Shown: positions 49,731-60,064, counted from the stretch's first letter. The stretch is 64,000 nt of DNA from Acidobacteriota bacterium (GCA_039030395.1 JBCCEF010000001.1:118258-182257), one strand, 5' to 3'. Numbers and translations are program-made. Notes: generated by a model not told the origin, from the sequence alone.

Positions 49731-52700
49731 ATGATCAGTCGCTTTTTCATCGACCGCCCGCGTTTCGCCCTGGTGGTCTCCATCGTTATCGTGGTGGCGG
49801 GAGTGATTGCGCTCCAGGCCCTACCGATCGCCCAGTACCCGGAGGTGGTGCCGCCGCAGGTGCTGGTGACGGCGGTCTATCCGGGGGCCAGCGCCGAGGT
49901 CATCGAGGCCACCGTCGCCACCCCCATCGAAGCGCAGGTCAACGGCGTCGAGGACATGCTGTACATGTCGTCCTCCAGCTCCGGCGATGGCGCCTACAAC
50001 CTCAACATCACCTTCGCCGTGGGCACCGACCCGGACCTGGCGGCGGTCAACGTGCAGAACCGCGTGGCCCTCGCCACGCCGCTTCTGCCGGAGGATGTGA
50101 CCCGCCGCGGCGTCACCGTGCAGAAGCAGTCGAGCGCCATGCTGCTGGTGGTCTCGTTCTATTCTCCCAACGGGCGCTACGACAGCCTGTTCCTGTCGAA
50201 CTACGTCTCGATCAACGTCCTCGACAACCTCTCCCGGGTGCCCGGCGTCGGCAACGCCTCCCTCTTCGGGCCGCGCGACTACGGCATGCGGGTATGGCTC
50301 AATCCGGACCGCATGACCACCCTCGGGGTGACCGCCAGCGACGTGGCGACGGCGATCCGCGACCAAAATGTGCAGGCGGCCACCGGCCGGGTGGGCGAAC
50401 CGCCCGGCGAAGACGGCCAGCCGCTCCAGTACACGGTGCGCGCCCGGGGCCGGCTGGTGGAAGCCAAGGAATTCGAGCAGATCGTCGTCAAGAGCCGTAC
50501 CGACGGTTCGCTGGTGCTGCTCGAAGACGTCGCTCGGGTGGAGCTGGGAGCCCAGTCCTATAGCGGCTTCAACCGCCTGAACGGCTCGCCTTCCACCAAC
50601 TTTGCCATCTTTCAGCTCCCCGGCGCCAACGCCCTGGACGTAGCCAAGGGCGTGGAGGCGGAACTCGAGCGCCTGTCCGCCTCCTTCCCGGCGGATCTCG
50701 ACTACAAGATCGTTTTCGACACCACCCGCTTCATCGAGTCGTCCCTCGAAGAGCTGGTCAAGACCTTGGGGATTGCGCTGCTGCTGGTGGTCTTCGTCAC
50801 CTTCGTCTTCCTGCAGGACTGGCGGGCGACGCTGGTACCGGCGGTGGCGATCCCGGTGTCCCTGGTGGGTACTTTCGCCTTCCTGGCCGTCTTTGGCTAC
50901 TCGATCAACACCCTGACGCTCCTCGGCCTGGTGCTCGCCATCGGCCTGGTGGTGGACGACGCCATCGTGGTGATCGAGAACGTCCAGCGGCACGTCAACG
51001 ACGGGCTGCCGCCGAAGGAGGCGACGCGGGTCGCCATGGCGGAGGTGACCGGCCCGATCATCGCCACCACCCTGGTGCTGTTGGCGGTGTTCGTGCCGGT
51101 GGCCTTCTTCCCGGGCACCACCGGCCGCCTCTACCAGCAGTTCGCCGTTACCCTGGCGGTGTCGGTGCTGATCTCGAGCGTCAATGCCCTCACCCTGAGC
51201 CCGGCCCTGGCGGCCCTCCTGGTGCGGCCAGACCGCGAACCCGCCCAGCGCGGGCCCCTCGGCTGGTTCAACCGCGCATTCGGCCGCGCCACCGGCGGCT
51301 ACCGCAAGGCCGTCGCCTTCGTGGTGCGCCGCCTGGCGGTGGTGGGTCTGACCGTGGCGTTGCTCCTCGGAGTGGCCGGCCTGCTCTTTGTCACCCTGCC
51401 CACCGCCTTCCTGCCGCAGGAGGACCTGGGGGTGTTCTTCATCGACGTGCAGCTCCCGGACGGCGCCACCGTCAGCCGCACCGACGTGGTGGCCACACAG
51501 GTCGAGGACATGCTCGCCGAGTTTCCGGGGGTCGAAGAGGTGATCTCGATCGGCGGGTTCTCTTTCATCGGCGGCAGCGGCGCCAACAAGGCGCTGGTCA
51601 TCGCCGGCCTCTACCCGTGGGAAGAGCGCACCGGGCCGGGGGAATCCGTCGAAGCGCTGGTGGGCCGCGCCTGGGGCAGCTTCGGAAGCGTACCGGGTGC
51701 GAATCTCCTGGCCTTTTCGCCGCCGCCGATCATCGGCCTCGGCAACACCGGCGGCTTCGAGCTCCAGCTCCTCGCCCGCCCCGGCGCCAGCCCGGCTGAG
51801 CTCGCCCAAGCCCTCGGCGCCCTGCTGGGTGCCGCCAATCAGAACCCCAAACTCACCCAGGTGTTCGGCAACTTCAGCGCCAGCATGCCGCAGGTCGGCC
51901 TGACCGTAGACCGCAAGGAAGCCCAGACCCTAGGGGTGCCGCTGTCGGAGATCTTCACCACCCTCCAGGCCCAGCTCGGCTCCCTTTACGTCAACGACTT
52001 CAACAAGTTTGGCCGCACCTACCGGGTGATGATCCAGGCCGACGCCCCCTTCCGCGACGAGCCGTCGGATATCGAACGCTTTTTCGTGCGCAGCCGCGAC
52101 GGCCAGATGGTGCCGCTGCGCACCCTGGTGGCGATCTCGGACACCGTCGGTCCGGAGACCCTGTCGCGCTTCAACCTCTCCCAGTCGGTGCAGATCAGCG
52201 GCAGCGCCGCGCCGGGAATCTCCTCCGGTGACGCCATGGAGGAGATGGCGAAGGTCGCCGACGAGGTGCTGCCGCAGGGCTTCCGCATCGAATGGTCCGG
52301 CACCTCGCTGCAGGAGATCGAAGCCGGCGCCCAGGGGCCGATCATGTTCTTCCTCGGGTTGCTCTTCGTCTATCTCTTCCTGGTCGCCCAGTACGAGAGC
52401 TGGACGGTGCCGGTGGCGGTGATGCTGGCGGTGCCGGTGGCGATCGTCGGCGCCCTGGTGCTCGAATGGATCCTCGGTCACCCGATCGACATCTACGTTC
52501 AAGTCGGCTTGCTGATGCTGATCGCCCTGGCGGCCAAGAACGCCATCCTGATCGTCGAGTTCGCCAAGGTGCGCCGAGAATCCGGCGACGGCATTCTCGA
52601 AGCGGCCGAGACGGCCGCCGACCTGCGATTCCGGGCGGTATTGATGACCGCCTTTTCGTTCCTGCTGGGCATCCTGCCGCTGGTGCTGGCCACCGGCGCC

Positions 52701-52907
52701 GGCGCCGCCGCCCGCCAGTCCATGGGCACGGCGCTCCTCGGCGGCATGCTCGCCGCCGCCGTCGTCGGCACCCTCCTCGTGCCGCCCTTCTACGCCTTGA
52801 TTCAAGGGATGCGCGAGCGAGTCAAGGGCGGGCGGCAAGAGCCGGACGGACCGGACGCACCCGCAGCGCCCGACGAGCCGCTCGAAGACACCCTGCCGGC
52901 GACCTGA
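49731..52907 (+). CDS. RND efflux pump inner-membrane transporter (HAE1 family)
   Basis: 1,058 aa, ATG at 49731 directly follows the adaptor stop. The start [19 protein letters not shown], the pore domain ([19 protein letters not shown]), and TM4 with the proton-relay aspartates ([20 protein letters not shown]) are standard for AcrB-like HAE1 pumps; the second half ends with [19 protein letters not shown] and [21 protein letters not shown]. Proton-driven export of hydrophobic drugs from membrane or periplasm. The substrate range cannot be inferred. No regulator gene is adjacent. Confidence 0.95.
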   Translation: MISRFFIDRPRFALVVSIVIVVAGVIALQALPIAQYPEVVPPQVLVTAVYPGASAEVIEATVATPIEAQVNGVEDMLYMSSSSSGDGAYNLNITFAVGTDPDLAAVNVQNRVALATPLLPEDVTRRGVTVQKQSSAMLLVVSFYSPNGRYDSLFLSNYVSINVLDNLSRVPGVGNASLFGPRDYGMRVWLNPDRMTTLGVTASDVATAIRDQNVQAATGRVGEPPGEDGQPLQYTVRARGRLVEAKEFEQIVVKSRTDGSLVLLEDVARVELGAQSYSGFNRLNGSPSTNFAIFQLPGANALDVAKGVEAELERLSASFPADLDYKIVFDTTRFIESSLEELVKTLGIALLLVVFVTFVFLQDWRATLVPAVAIPVSLVGTFAFLAVFGYSINTLTLLGLVLAIGLVVDDAIVVIENVQRHVNDGLPPKEATRVAMAEVTGPIIATTLVLLAVFVPVAFFPGTTGRLYQQFAVTLAVSVLISSVNALTLSPALAALLVRPDREPAQRGPLGWFNRAFGRATGGYRKAVAFVVRRLAVVGLTVALLLGVAGLLFVTLPTAFLPQEDLGVFFIDVQLPDGATVSRTDVVATQVEDMLAEFPGVEEVISIGGFSFIGGSGANKALVIAGLYPWEERTGPGESVEALVGRAWGSFGSVPGANLLAFSPPPIIGLGNTGGFELQLLARPGASPAELAQALGALLGAANQNPKLTQVFGNFSASMPQVGLTVDRKEAQTLGVPLSEIFTTLQAQLGSLYVNDFNKFGRTYRVMIQADAPFRDEPSDIERFFVRSRDGQMVPLRTLVAISDTVGPETLSRFNLSQSVQISGSAAPGISSGDAMEEMAKVADEVLPQGFRIEWSGTSLQEIEAGAQGPIMFFLGLLFVYLFLVAQYESWTVPVAVMLAVPVAIVGALVLEWILGHPIDIYVQVGLLMLIALAAKNAILIVEFAKVRRESGDGILEAAETAADLRFRAVLMTAFSFLLGILPLVLATGAGAAARQSMGTALLGGMLAAAVVGTLLVPPFYALIQGMRERVKGGRQEPDGPDAPAAPDEPLEDTLPAT

Positions 52908-52937
52908 GTCGAATCTGACGGACGGAGGAACCTGGTA

Positions 52938-52966
52938 TTGAGGACTCGCCGAGCTCAATGTAGAAT
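52938..52966 (+). promoter_or_regulatory. Sigma70-type promoter for the Cys-rich protein operon
   Basis: TTGAGG (52938-52943), exactly 17 nt, then TAGAAT (52961-52966). The transcript would start near 52973, only some 26 nt before the ATG at 52999, which has a strong ribosome binding site (AAAGGAGG, 52984-52991). Confidence 0.55.
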
Positions 52967-52998
52967 CTCCGAACTTTGAAACTCAAAGGAGGCCGCCG

Positions 52999-53304
52999 AT
53001 GACTCTCAGAATCGCCCTAGTCTTCGCTCTACTGATGATCGTATTCGTCGGCCCCGCCGCTTTGGCAGCGGATGGTTCGGACCTCCCCGAAGTTCCGAAC
53101 TCGTCGAAAGCAGACACGTCAACCCACCGGATCGGCTGCCTGGACGATTCGAACTACTACTGCTTCGCCCGGTGTGATTTCTTCTGGGATCGCTGCGTTG
53201 AGGGGTCCATCGGCTGCATCATGTACTGGCCTGGAGATCAATGCTTCAACAACTACCAAAGGGATCAGTGCTGTATCCACACCTTGCAGGCGGGACTGTT
53301 CTGA
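52999..53304 (+). CDS. Small secreted cysteine-rich protein
   Basis: 101 aa. Signal peptide (IALVFALLMIVFVGPAALA / AD), then an acidic linker (DGSDLPEVPNSSKADTST) and a compact C-terminal domain of about 55 residues with eight cysteines: C in RIGCLDD, YYCFARC, WDRC, IGCIMYW, DQCFNN, and the pair DQCCIHT. The even cysteine count suggests up to four disulfides. I recognise no family. AAAGGAGG lies 7 nt before the ATG. The next gene begins 13 nt downstream, indicating an operon. Confidence 0.7.
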   Translation: MTLRIALVFALLMIVFVGPAALAADGSDLPEVPNSSKADTSTHRIGCLDDSNYYCFARCDFFWDRCVEGSIGCIMYWPGDQCFNNYQRDQCCIHTLQAGLF

Positions 53305-53317
53305 TTTAGCCCTAGAA

Positions 53318-55594
53318 ATGGCCAGGTCCCTCCAGTCCATTCTTTGGTTGGCACTCACCTTTTGCCCCGTAGCGCTTGCTCAAGAGCCAGCTCTTTTGCC
53401 GGAGCAAGGCGAAGTGAACGGCAAGGCGGCGCTCGCCTTCTTCGGACTGGCTTCCGCCACCGGATTCGAAGGAGAACCGCAAGTTCTAGATCCCGCCGGT
53501 CTGACGGTTCATTTGGTTCGCATGGAAGACGCCGAGGCACACGTCGAGGAGGCCATGCCGGCGGGCGCTTGGATCGTTCCGACTCCCGGAGCCTATCGGT
53601 TTTGGATCGAGGGCAACGGTTGGATCAGCCCCGCCCACGGGGTGATGCGCTACTCGGCGCCTCCCTTCAAGGGCCGAGGCAGCATGGTTTACCGCCGCGT
53701 GGTTCGCGCTGGAACGGTTCGCCTGGCGAAGGGAGAAACGCTGGGGCCAACGGAGGAACTCCGGCTCCTCCACCTCGACAGCCACCAGAGCCTCGGATTC
53801 CCGCTTCCGGAGATGTCTCGTCGGGTCACCTCGGATGCCCATGAGGGCGTTCTGATGCCGGCAGGCCCGGTCTTGGCAGGGGTGTTCGATACCGTGCGCG
53901 ACGAGTACCGCTGGTTGGCGCGGCCGGTCGCGGTACCCGCCCAAGGCGTCGTGGAGATCGCTCCGCCGACGCCCTCGGGCGACACCTCGGTGCTGGTCAT
54001 CCTGGATCGTCCCCGGGCGATCCAGGAGTGGACGGAAGACGATGTCGAGCTGCGGTTGAAGAACGAGCAGGGCAAGGATCAATCCCCGGACGTATGGATC
54101 GCCACCGCGGAACGTGTCTACGGGGTCTTCTTCGACCGCCCGGAACGTCTCGCGTCCATCGCTGTCACGTCGTCCTCCGCCGGCCTGCCGGTGCAGGATC
54201 TCGCCCTGCGCGCCGGCAAAGTCGAAACCTATCGCGGTGTCCTTCGCCCGCTGCCCGGACTCAAAGTCTCTCTGCTCATGCCTCCGGAGTTCACGCTCCC
54301 CGAGGGCGCCGCGATCCAGCTCCTCACCCATCCGGAGCGCGATCTTGTCACCGCGCGTCCCCTTGCGCAGGAGCTATCCTCAGCCTTCGAGCACGTGCCT
54401 GCCCGGAACCTCGCGGTCGTCGTGGAGATCCCGCCTTCGCGCGTCACCCAACAGGTGAACCTGGAAGATTGGCGGGACCGGGAGATCGAGATCCGCATCA
54501 GGGAATTTCGGATCCACGGCGTGGTGTACCGAGGAGAAGAACCCGCCCGGGCGAAGATCGACTTTCAGCTCTACGGAAGCGATCCCAAGTACAGAAAGTC
54601 CGTCACCACGGACGCCCAGGGCCGATACGAGATCACCATCCATCGGCCGCCTTCGCAGGCGAAAGTCGTTCTCGTTGACGACGAGCCTCTCCGCAAGCCG
54701 CACTGGGAGATTCTTGGCTACACGTCCTTCGAAGAGGACACCGAATTCGACTTCCACGTGCCGGAGAATCGCGTGGAGGTCGCAGTCACCGCTGATCCAT
54801 CCGGTGAGCCGGTCGAAGGTGCCAAGGTGCGGTATGCGAATCTACACCTCGCGGACGACGAGCCGATCGGCGAGTACTTCGGCTGGGTGGAGACCGACGC
54901 CGATGGGTTCGCCCTCCTGCCCGCCCTGAGAAACGGCAGCCTCGATCTCCACGCCTCCGCCGAGGGATTCCTCTCGGCCGAGCTTTCCGATTTCGTAGTG
55001 GACGACCAAACCGGAGAGCGCACCCTCGAGATCGCCTTGGAGACCGAAGGCGAAGCGACTCCGTTGATCCTTGCCTTCACGGGACCCGGCGGCTCTCCGG
55101 CGGTAGGTGCCGAAGTCGTGGTGCTCCGCGGGGCGGATGGAACCTTCGAGTGGTCCGGCACGACGGGCGTGGCGGGAGAGTTGGAAATACCGGAACGCTT
55201 CATCTCTCACCCCTTCGCCGCCCGCTTCGCCGGAGCCGGTTTCTTGCTCGACCGGATCCCGAGCGGTGACGAGCGATTCGCGTTTCCAGCGGCGGGCCCT
55301 ACCCTCCAAGCCCTCCTGGTTTCTCGAGGTGAGCCGATCCCTTGGGCCCGAATCGCCCTGGACGTAAGGGGCATGGTGCTCCACGGCCCGATCCTGCAGT
55401 GGTTGGTCGGCGAGAGTGCGGCGGACGGAAACGGCACCTGGCGAGGATCGGGAATTCCCGCCGGATCGTTCACCATCACCGCCTGGAAGGCCGGCGAGGA
55501 CGCGCTGCGCGATCCGAACGCGCTGGCGGCCTCCTTCGGTCAGGTCGTTCCGCCACCCTGGCCGTCGCGGCTCGAAGTCGAAGCCGTGGACTGA
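53318..55594 (+). CDS. Large secreted protein with carboxypeptidase-regulatory-like domains
   Basis: 758 aa with signal peptide (SILWLALTFCPVALAQ / E). The mature chain is beta-rich; it includes regions like RIHGVVYRGEEPARAKIDF and TDAQGRYEITIHRPP, and later EPVEGAKVRYANLHL with TDADGFALLPALRNG, both typical of CarboxypepD_reg (PF13620) folds that occur in surface and TonB-related proteins. The last section repeats the theme (GGSPAVGAEVVVLRGADGTF, GIPAGSFTITAWKAG). No enzyme motif is visible, so it is probably a surface or periplasmic adhesion/scaffold protein. It follows the Cys-rich gene after 13 nt. Confidence 0.7.
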   Translation: MARSLQSILWLALTFCPVALAQEPALLPEQGEVNGKAALAFFGLASATGFEGEPQVLDPAGLTVHLVRMEDAEAHVEEAMPAGAWIVPTPGAYRFWIEGNGWISPAHGVMRYSAPPFKGRGSMVYRRVVRAGTVRLAKGETLGPTEELRLLHLDSHQSLGFPLPEMSRRVTSDAHEGVLMPAGPVLAGVFDTVRDEYRWLARPVAVPAQGVVEIAPPTPSGDTSVLVILDRPRAIQEWTEDDVELRLKNEQGKDQSPDVWIATAERVYGVFFDRPERLASIAVTSSSAGLPVQDLALRAGKVETYRGVLRPLPGLKVSLLMPPEFTLPEGAAIQLLTHPERDLVTARPLAQELSSAFEHVPARNLAVVVEIPPSRVTQQVNLEDWRDREIEIRIREFRIHGVVYRGEEPARAKIDFQLYGSDPKYRKSVTTDAQGRYEITIHRPPSQAKVVLVDDEPLRKPHWEILGYTSFEEDTEFDFHVPENRVEVAVTADPSGEPVEGAKVRYANLHLADDEPIGEYFGWVETDADGFALLPALRNGSLDLHASAEGFLSAELSDFVVDDQTGERTLEIALETEGEATPLILAFTGPGGSPAVGAEVVVLRGADGTFEWSGTTGVAGELEIPERFISHPFAARFAGAGFLLDRIPSGDERFAFPAAGPTLQALLVSRGEPIPWARIALDVRGMVLHGPILQWLVGESAADGNGTWRGSGIPAGSFTITAWKAGEDALRDPNALAASFGQVVPPPWPSRLEVEAVD

Positions 55595-55662
55595 AAGGAC
55601 TGGCCGTCCGAATTGGCGTGCTCAGCGTAGGCCTCGAGAACCCGACACTGATTCTCTGGAAA

Positions 55663-55680
55663 CCCTGAGAGACCTCAGGG
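55663..55680. terminator. Hairpin at the junction of two convergent genes
   Basis: CCCTGAG, loop AGAC, CTCAGGG: a perfect 7-bp stem that overlaps the stop codon of the metallo-beta-lactamase gene. No T-run. Could act as a bidirectional terminator. Confidence 0.35.
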
Positions 55681-56463
55681 CGAAGCCGCCGAGGCGATGA
55701 TCTTCGCCGTGTGGCCGAGGAGCGACAGATCCCCCGGATCGCCGTGGCCTGGGACCACCGTTCTCGCCGCCGGATAGCGCTTCCCCACCGCATCGAGGCT
55801 CGCCGGCCAGGCCGTCACGTCCGCATCTTCCAGATTGCCGGAGTGGCGGGTCTTGGCGCTCTTGATCAGGCACCCGCCGTATAGGACCCGGCGTTCCGGT
55901 AGCCAGACGACGATGTTGTCCGGACTGTGGCCCGGCCCCGGATAGAACAGCTCGACGGTCCCGCTACCGGTGGAGAGTTCGGCGCTCTCGGCAAAAGTGT
56001 GACGCGGCGCTTCGAGATTCCAGGTGGGCGCCAGAGGCGCGGTCTTCTGATGCCCCCAACTCGGCAGGTCGCGCCGATGGAAGGCACTCACTCCGCCGAG
56101 GCCATCGAAGTGAAAGTGGGTGGCGACGACTCCGAGCAACGGCCCCACCTCGGCGGTTACCCAGGCGATCAGGGCTTCGGTCTGCTCTTCGTTCCAGGCG
56201 GTATCGATGATCCAGGCGCCCTGCGAGCCGGCGATCACCAGGCCGTTCGCCTCGATGGTGCCGTACTCCTCCCAGGCGGTGCGGCTGCGGTGAAGCCAAA
56301 GGCCATCTTCGAGCGGGTGGATTTCGACCTCTTCGTGGATTGCAGCCGGGACTCCGGGCACCAGGTACCCGGCCTCGCCGGGTTCGTCCGCCGCCAGCCG
56401 GGGAGACCCCAGGAAACAGGTCAGCAGAATGATCCACGAGGTCCTGAAAGGGACTCGGAGCAT
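55675..56463 (-). CDS. Secreted metallo-beta-lactamase fold hydrolase, subclass B1 pattern
   Basis: 262 aa with a signal peptide (SWIILLTCFLGSPRLAA). All zinc ligands of subclass B1 beta-lactamases are readable: THFHFDGLGG (H116, H118, D120), GPGHSPDN (H196), YGGCLIKSA (C221 plus the substrate-binding Lys224) and VPGHGDPG (H263). The N-terminal ANGLVIAGSQGAWIIDTAW followed by NEEQTEALIAWV also matches that subclass. The expected reaction is zinc-dependent hydrolysis of beta-lactam rings in the periplasm. Nothing nearby suggests a mobile element. Whether it confers resistance is untested. Confidence 0.8.
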   Translation of the reverse strand: MLRVPFRTSWIILLTCFLGSPRLAADEPGEAGYLVPGVPAAIHEEVEIHPLEDGLWLHRSRTAWEEYGTIEANGLVIAGSQGAWIIDTAWNEEQTEALIAWVTAEVGPLLGVVATHFHFDGLGGVSAFHRRDLPSWGHQKTAPLAPTWNLEAPRHTFAESAELSTGSGTVELFYPGPGHSPDNIVVWLPERRVLYGGCLIKSAKTRHSGNLEDADVTAWPASLDAVGKRYPAARTVVPGHGDPGDLSLLGHTAKIIASAASP

Positions 56464-56555
56464 GGCCCGATGATGCGCGATCGCTCATCCGGAGGCAAGG
56501 CATTCCTGACGCTCATGTGACCGCGCATGACACGGAATGCGGACAGAATCGGACC

Positions 56556-57629
56556 ATGACCTCAGCCGCTTCCCTACCCGCGACGGATGTTCCACCAATC
56601 GAAGATCAGGCCGCCGAAGCGCGTGCCTCCACCTCCACTAGCGCCCGCACCTGGAACCGCCTGCTCGCGCCCTATAAACGGCCGCACCGAGGGCGCGCAC
56701 TGCTCCAGGTCGCCACTTCCGTGGTGCCCTTCGTCCTGCTGTGGGCGGCGATGGCCTGGAGCGTCGGGGTCTCCTATTGGCTGACGGCGGCCCTGGCGGT
56801 GCCGGCGGCTGGCTTCTTTCTGCGGGTGTTCATGATCCAGCACGACTGCGGCCACGGTTCCTTCTTCCGCTCGCCGCGGGCCAATCACTGGCTGGGCGCC
56901 ACCCTCGGGGTAGTGACCTTCTTCCCCTACGGATACTGGCGCCGCACCCACGCCATTCACCACGCGACCCACGGCAACCTCGACCGGCGCGAATTCGGCG
57001 ACATCGCTACCTTGACGGTGCGCGAATACCAGGCCCTTTCGCGCTGGGGCCGGCTCGGCTATCGCCTGTACCGCAACCCCTTTGTGCTGTTCGTGCTCGG
57101 TCCGCTCTACCAGTTCGTGCTGAAGCACCGCTTCCCCTTCGACACCCCCTTCGCCTGGAAGCGCGAATGGGCCAGCGTGATGGGCACCAACCTCGCCATC
57201 CTCGCTATCGGCGGCGCACTGTCCTGGTGGCTCGGCTGGCAGACGGTGGTGATCGTGCAGGTGGCGATCGTGATGCTCGCCGGCTCCATTGGCGTGTGGT
57301 TGTTCTACGTGCAGCATCAGTTCGAAGAGAGCTACTGGGACGAAGGCGACGAGTGGGACTTCTACCGCGCCGGCGCCCACGGCAGCTCCTTTTACGACCT
57401 ACCGCGCATCCTCCACTGGTTCACCGCCAACATCGGCTACCACCACATCCACCACCTCTCCAGCCGCATCCCCAACTACCGCCTGCGGGAGTGCTTCGAG
57501 GAGAACGCCGAACTGCGTCGAGTGACCCATCTGACCCTCTGGGAAAGCCTGGCCTGCGCCCGCCTCCGCCTGTGGGACGAGGAGCGCCGGCTGCTGGTGG
57601 GTTTCCGGGAGTTGCGGCGCCCAGCCTGA
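56556..57629 (+). CDS. Membrane fatty acid desaturase
   Basis: 357 aa from ATG at 56556; a GTG at 56517 would add 13 residues. All three histidine boxes are present: IQHDCGHGSFF (near residue 95), RRTHAIHHATHG (about 130) and NIGYHHIHHLSSRIPNY (about 290). Four or more membrane helices surround them. The boxes bind the di-iron centre that introduces double bonds into acyl chains; the order resembles omega-6/omega-3 type (DesA) enzymes. A role in membrane fluidity is likely. Monocistronic. Confidence 0.9.
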   Translation: MTSAASLPATDVPPIEDQAAEARASTSTSARTWNRLLAPYKRPHRGRALLQVATSVVPFVLLWAAMAWSVGVSYWLTAALAVPAAGFFLRVFMIQHDCGHGSFFRSPRANHWLGATLGVVTFFPYGYWRRTHAIHHATHGNLDRREFGDIATLTVREYQALSRWGRLGYRLYRNPFVLFVLGPLYQFVLKHRFPFDTPFAWKREWASVMGTNLAILAIGGALSWWLGWQTVVIVQVAIVMLAGSIGVWLFYVQHQFEESYWDEGDEWDFYRAGAHGSSFYDLPRILHWFTANIGYHHIHHLSSRIPNYRLRECFEENAELRRVTHLTLWESLACARLRLWDEERRLLVGFRELRRPA

Positions 57630-57737
57630 GGGTCAACCCCCAGCGAGGCGGCTCGGGTAACATAGCGCCGCTTGAATACATCGAGCGCATAGATCCGAGC
57701 GTAGAGATCAACCTTTCCAGTCGACGAGGAGGCGATC

Positions 57738-58505
57738 ATGAACCCGAAGCTCCGCCGCATTTCCCTGCCCGTGGTGACCCTGCTGGTCGCCGTCACCGCC
57801 CCGGCCTGTTTCGTGGACCGCAGCGGCCTGGCCGGCTGGACGGCGGAGGTCGAACCCAACACCATCTGCCCCGGTGATCCGGTGACGGTGACCTGGAACG
57901 CCGGTCCCGAGGGCGGCTGCGAACGAAACGCCGACGGAGTGCTGATGGGCAGCGGCTGCAGCGACCCGACGCGAGTGACGATCACCTCCACGCCGGACCT
58001 CTTCGCCTCGGACCCGATCGCCTCCGAGGAGACGGCCGGCACCCGGACGATCAATCCGACGGTGGACACCACCGTCGATTTCGCCGCTTCCGACCGCGAC
58101 GACACTCTGCCCTCCTACAGCCGCGCCATCGACGTGATCACCGAAGATCTGGTGCAGGAGACCCTGTTCGATGGCTCCTGCTGCGGCAGCCGCATCTGCT
58201 GGACCGCCTTGACGCCGGGCGATGGAGACGGCCTGCCGGCGACCATCCGCCTGGCGGAACTCTGCAATCCCAACACCTTCGCCGTACGCCTCGGCATCCG
58301 CCTCGGCGACGGATCCGTCAGCACCGTGGACCTGGCGCCGGCGGGCGGCGATCCGGACTGCACCGGCGAACTGCGCAACGTCACCCAGGTGACCGCCTCG
58401 ACCGCCGATCCGACCATCGTCGGCGGGGCCGTGTGCTCGCCGGCGAACCAGAATCCACCGCGCGGCTTCAGCCTGACGGCAACCTTTCGGTGCCCGGCTA
58501 CCTGA
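57738..58505 (+). CDS. Putative lipoprotein of unknown function
   Basis: 255 aa with GAGGAGG ahead of the ATG. The N-terminus (LPVVTLLVAVTAPAC) ends in a lipobox-like PAC, so it may be an acylated lipoprotein. The mature part has many Cys and Asp/Thr residues and a beta-rich pattern (TICPGDPVTVTWNAGPEGGC, GSCCGSRICWTAL). The first half resembles an Ig-like domain (PGDPVTVTW). No family recognised. Confidence 0.6.
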   Translation: MNPKLRRISLPVVTLLVAVTAPACFVDRSGLAGWTAEVEPNTICPGDPVTVTWNAGPEGGCERNADGVLMGSGCSDPTRVTITSTPDLFASDPIASEETAGTRTINPTVDTTVDFAASDRDDTLPSYSRAIDVITEDLVQETLFDGSCCGSRICWTALTPGDGDGLPATIRLAELCNPNTFAVRLGIRLGDGSVSTVDLAPAGGDPDCTGELRNVTQVTASTADPTIVGGAVCSPANQNPPRGFSLTATFRCPAT

Positions 58506-58618
58506 GGTGAGCGAGCGCTGAATCACCTCCGGTAGGTCTCCGAAGGACCGCAGCCAGCATTCGGCCAGGCGGACCGCTTTCCGCCGAGCAAGCCCGATCA
58601 CCGGCTATCCTTTGGGCT

Positions 58619-60064
58619 ATGAAAGTTCTCGTCACCGGGGCGACCGGCTACATCGGCGGCCGGCTCATCCCTCGCCTGCTGGACGCCGGGCACTCGGTGC
58701 GGGTACTGGCGCGCGACCCCCGTAAGGTCCATCGCCGTCCGTGGAGCGAAGCGGTCGAGATCGTCCGCGGCGACCTCACCGACCGCGACAGCCTCACTCC
58801 GGCCCTCGACGGAATCGATGTCGCCTACTACCTGGTCCACTCCATGGGCTCCGCGAAGGACTACGCCGAGCGCGACCGCACCGCCGCCGGCAACTTCGTG
58901 GCCGCCGGGCGGAATCTCACCCGCGCTATCTACCTGGGCGGCCTGGTGCCCGAAAGCGGGGGTGGGATGTCCGAGCACCTGGCGAGCCGGGCGGAGGTCG
59001 GCGAGATCCTGCGCGACGGGCTGCCGACGGTGGAATTCCGGGCCGGGCCGATCATCGGCAGCGGCTCGGCTTCCTTCGAGATGGTGCGATATTTGACCGA
59101 GCGCCTGCCGGCGATGATCGCCCCCAAGTGGATCAAGAATCCGGTGCAGCCGATTGCCGTGCGCGACGTCCTCTCTTACCTGGTCGCCGCCCTCAACCGA
59201 CCGGGAGTCGACGGGGGGCCGGAAGGAGTCGTCGAGATCGGCACCGAGCCCCTCACCTTCAAGGCCATGATGCAGGGTTACGCCGCGGTGCGCGGCCTCA
59301 GGCGCTGGATCGTGCCGGTGCCGGTGCTGGCGCCGGGCCTGGCGGCGCGCTGGGTGGGCTTCGTCACCCCGATCTCCAACGATCTCGCCGTCCCCCTCGT
59401 CAAGGGGGTTGTGCGGCCGCTGATCGGAGATCTCAGCCGCGCCCTAGAGCTGTTTCCGGAGATCGAGCCGATGTCCTACCGGGCGGCCGTCGAGGGGGCG
59501 GTCGAAGACACCCTGGAGGGGCAGGTGGTGACCCGCTGGAGCAGCACCTGGGGCATTGGCTCACAGGTGGAGTTCCAGGACCGCGAGGGCATCGTGCGGG
59601 AGGTCCGCACCCGGCAGGTGAACGCCTCTCCGAAGCAGGTCTTCCGCGCCTTCTCCAGCCTCGGCGGCGACAAGGGCTGGCTGGTGTGGAACTGGGCTTG
59701 GCGAGCTCGCGGCCTGCTCGATCAACTCATCGGCGGCCCGGGCCTGCGGCGCGGCCGACGGCACACCACCGAACTCTTGCCGGGCGAGGCAGTGGACTTC
59801 TGGCGGGTGGAAGAAGTGGCAATACCTTCCCTCCTCCGCCTGCGGGCGGAAATGAAAGTCCCCGGCAAAGCCTGGCTGCAGTGGGAGACGCAACCGAACG
59901 GCGCCGGCACTCGTCTCGTCCAAACCGCCTTCTTCGCCCCCGTCGGCCTGCCGGGTTTCCTCTACTGGTATGGCATCTACCCGCTACACGGCTGGATCTT
60001 CAGCGACATGGTGAAAGCGATCGCTGAGGAAGCGGAGGCGATGGCCACTGCAGACTCCCAGTAG
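58619..60064 (+). CDS. SDR-family NAD(P)-binding protein fused to DUF2867
   Basis: 481 aa. N-terminal Rossmann fold: KVLVTGATGYIGGRLIPRL, VEIVRGDLTDRDSL, VAYYLVHSM and later FRAGPIIGSGSASFEMVRYL and PIAVRDVLSYLVAAL, as in NmrA-like atypical SDRs. The C-terminal 170 residues are a DUF2867/SRPBCC-like domain (REVRTRQVNASPKQVFRAFS, GDKGWLVWNWAWRARGLLDQ, HTTELLPGEAVDFWRVEEV). This fusion is common in bacteria; its substrate is not known. The N-terminus opens directly with the cofactor motif. Confidence 0.82.
   Translation: MKVLVTGATGYIGGRLIPRLLDAGHSVRVLARDPRKVHRRPWSEAVEIVRGDLTDRDSLTPALDGIDVAYYLVHSMGSAKDYAERDRTAAGNFVAAGRNLTRAIYLGGLVPESGGGMSEHLASRAEVGEILRDGLPTVEFRAGPIIGSGSASFEMVRYLTERLPAMIAPKWIKNPVQPIAVRDVLSYLVAALNRPGVDGGPEGVVEIGTEPLTFKAMMQGYAAVRGLRRWIVPVPVLAPGLAARWVGFVTPISNDLAVPLVKGVVRPLIGDLSRALELFPEIEPMSYRAAVEGAVEDTLEGQVVTRWSSTWGIGSQVEFQDREGIVREVRTRQVNASPKQVFRAFSSLGGDKGWLVWNWAWRARGLLDQLIGGPGLRRGRRHTTELLPGEAVDFWRVEEVAIPSLLRLRAEMKVPGKAWLQWETQPNGAGTRLVQTAFFAPVGLPGFLYWYGIYPLHGWIFSDMVKAIAEEAEAMATADSQ

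Noticed and set aside
49821-51809. 662-codon minus-strand frame inside the RND transporter gene
   Set aside because: Composition typical of a shadow (His/Gly/Arg-rich); the plus-strand gene is unambiguous.
57708-58601. Minus-strand frame opposite the lipoprotein gene
   Set aside because: No domain or start signal; the plus-strand gene has a strong ribosome binding site and a signal peptide.
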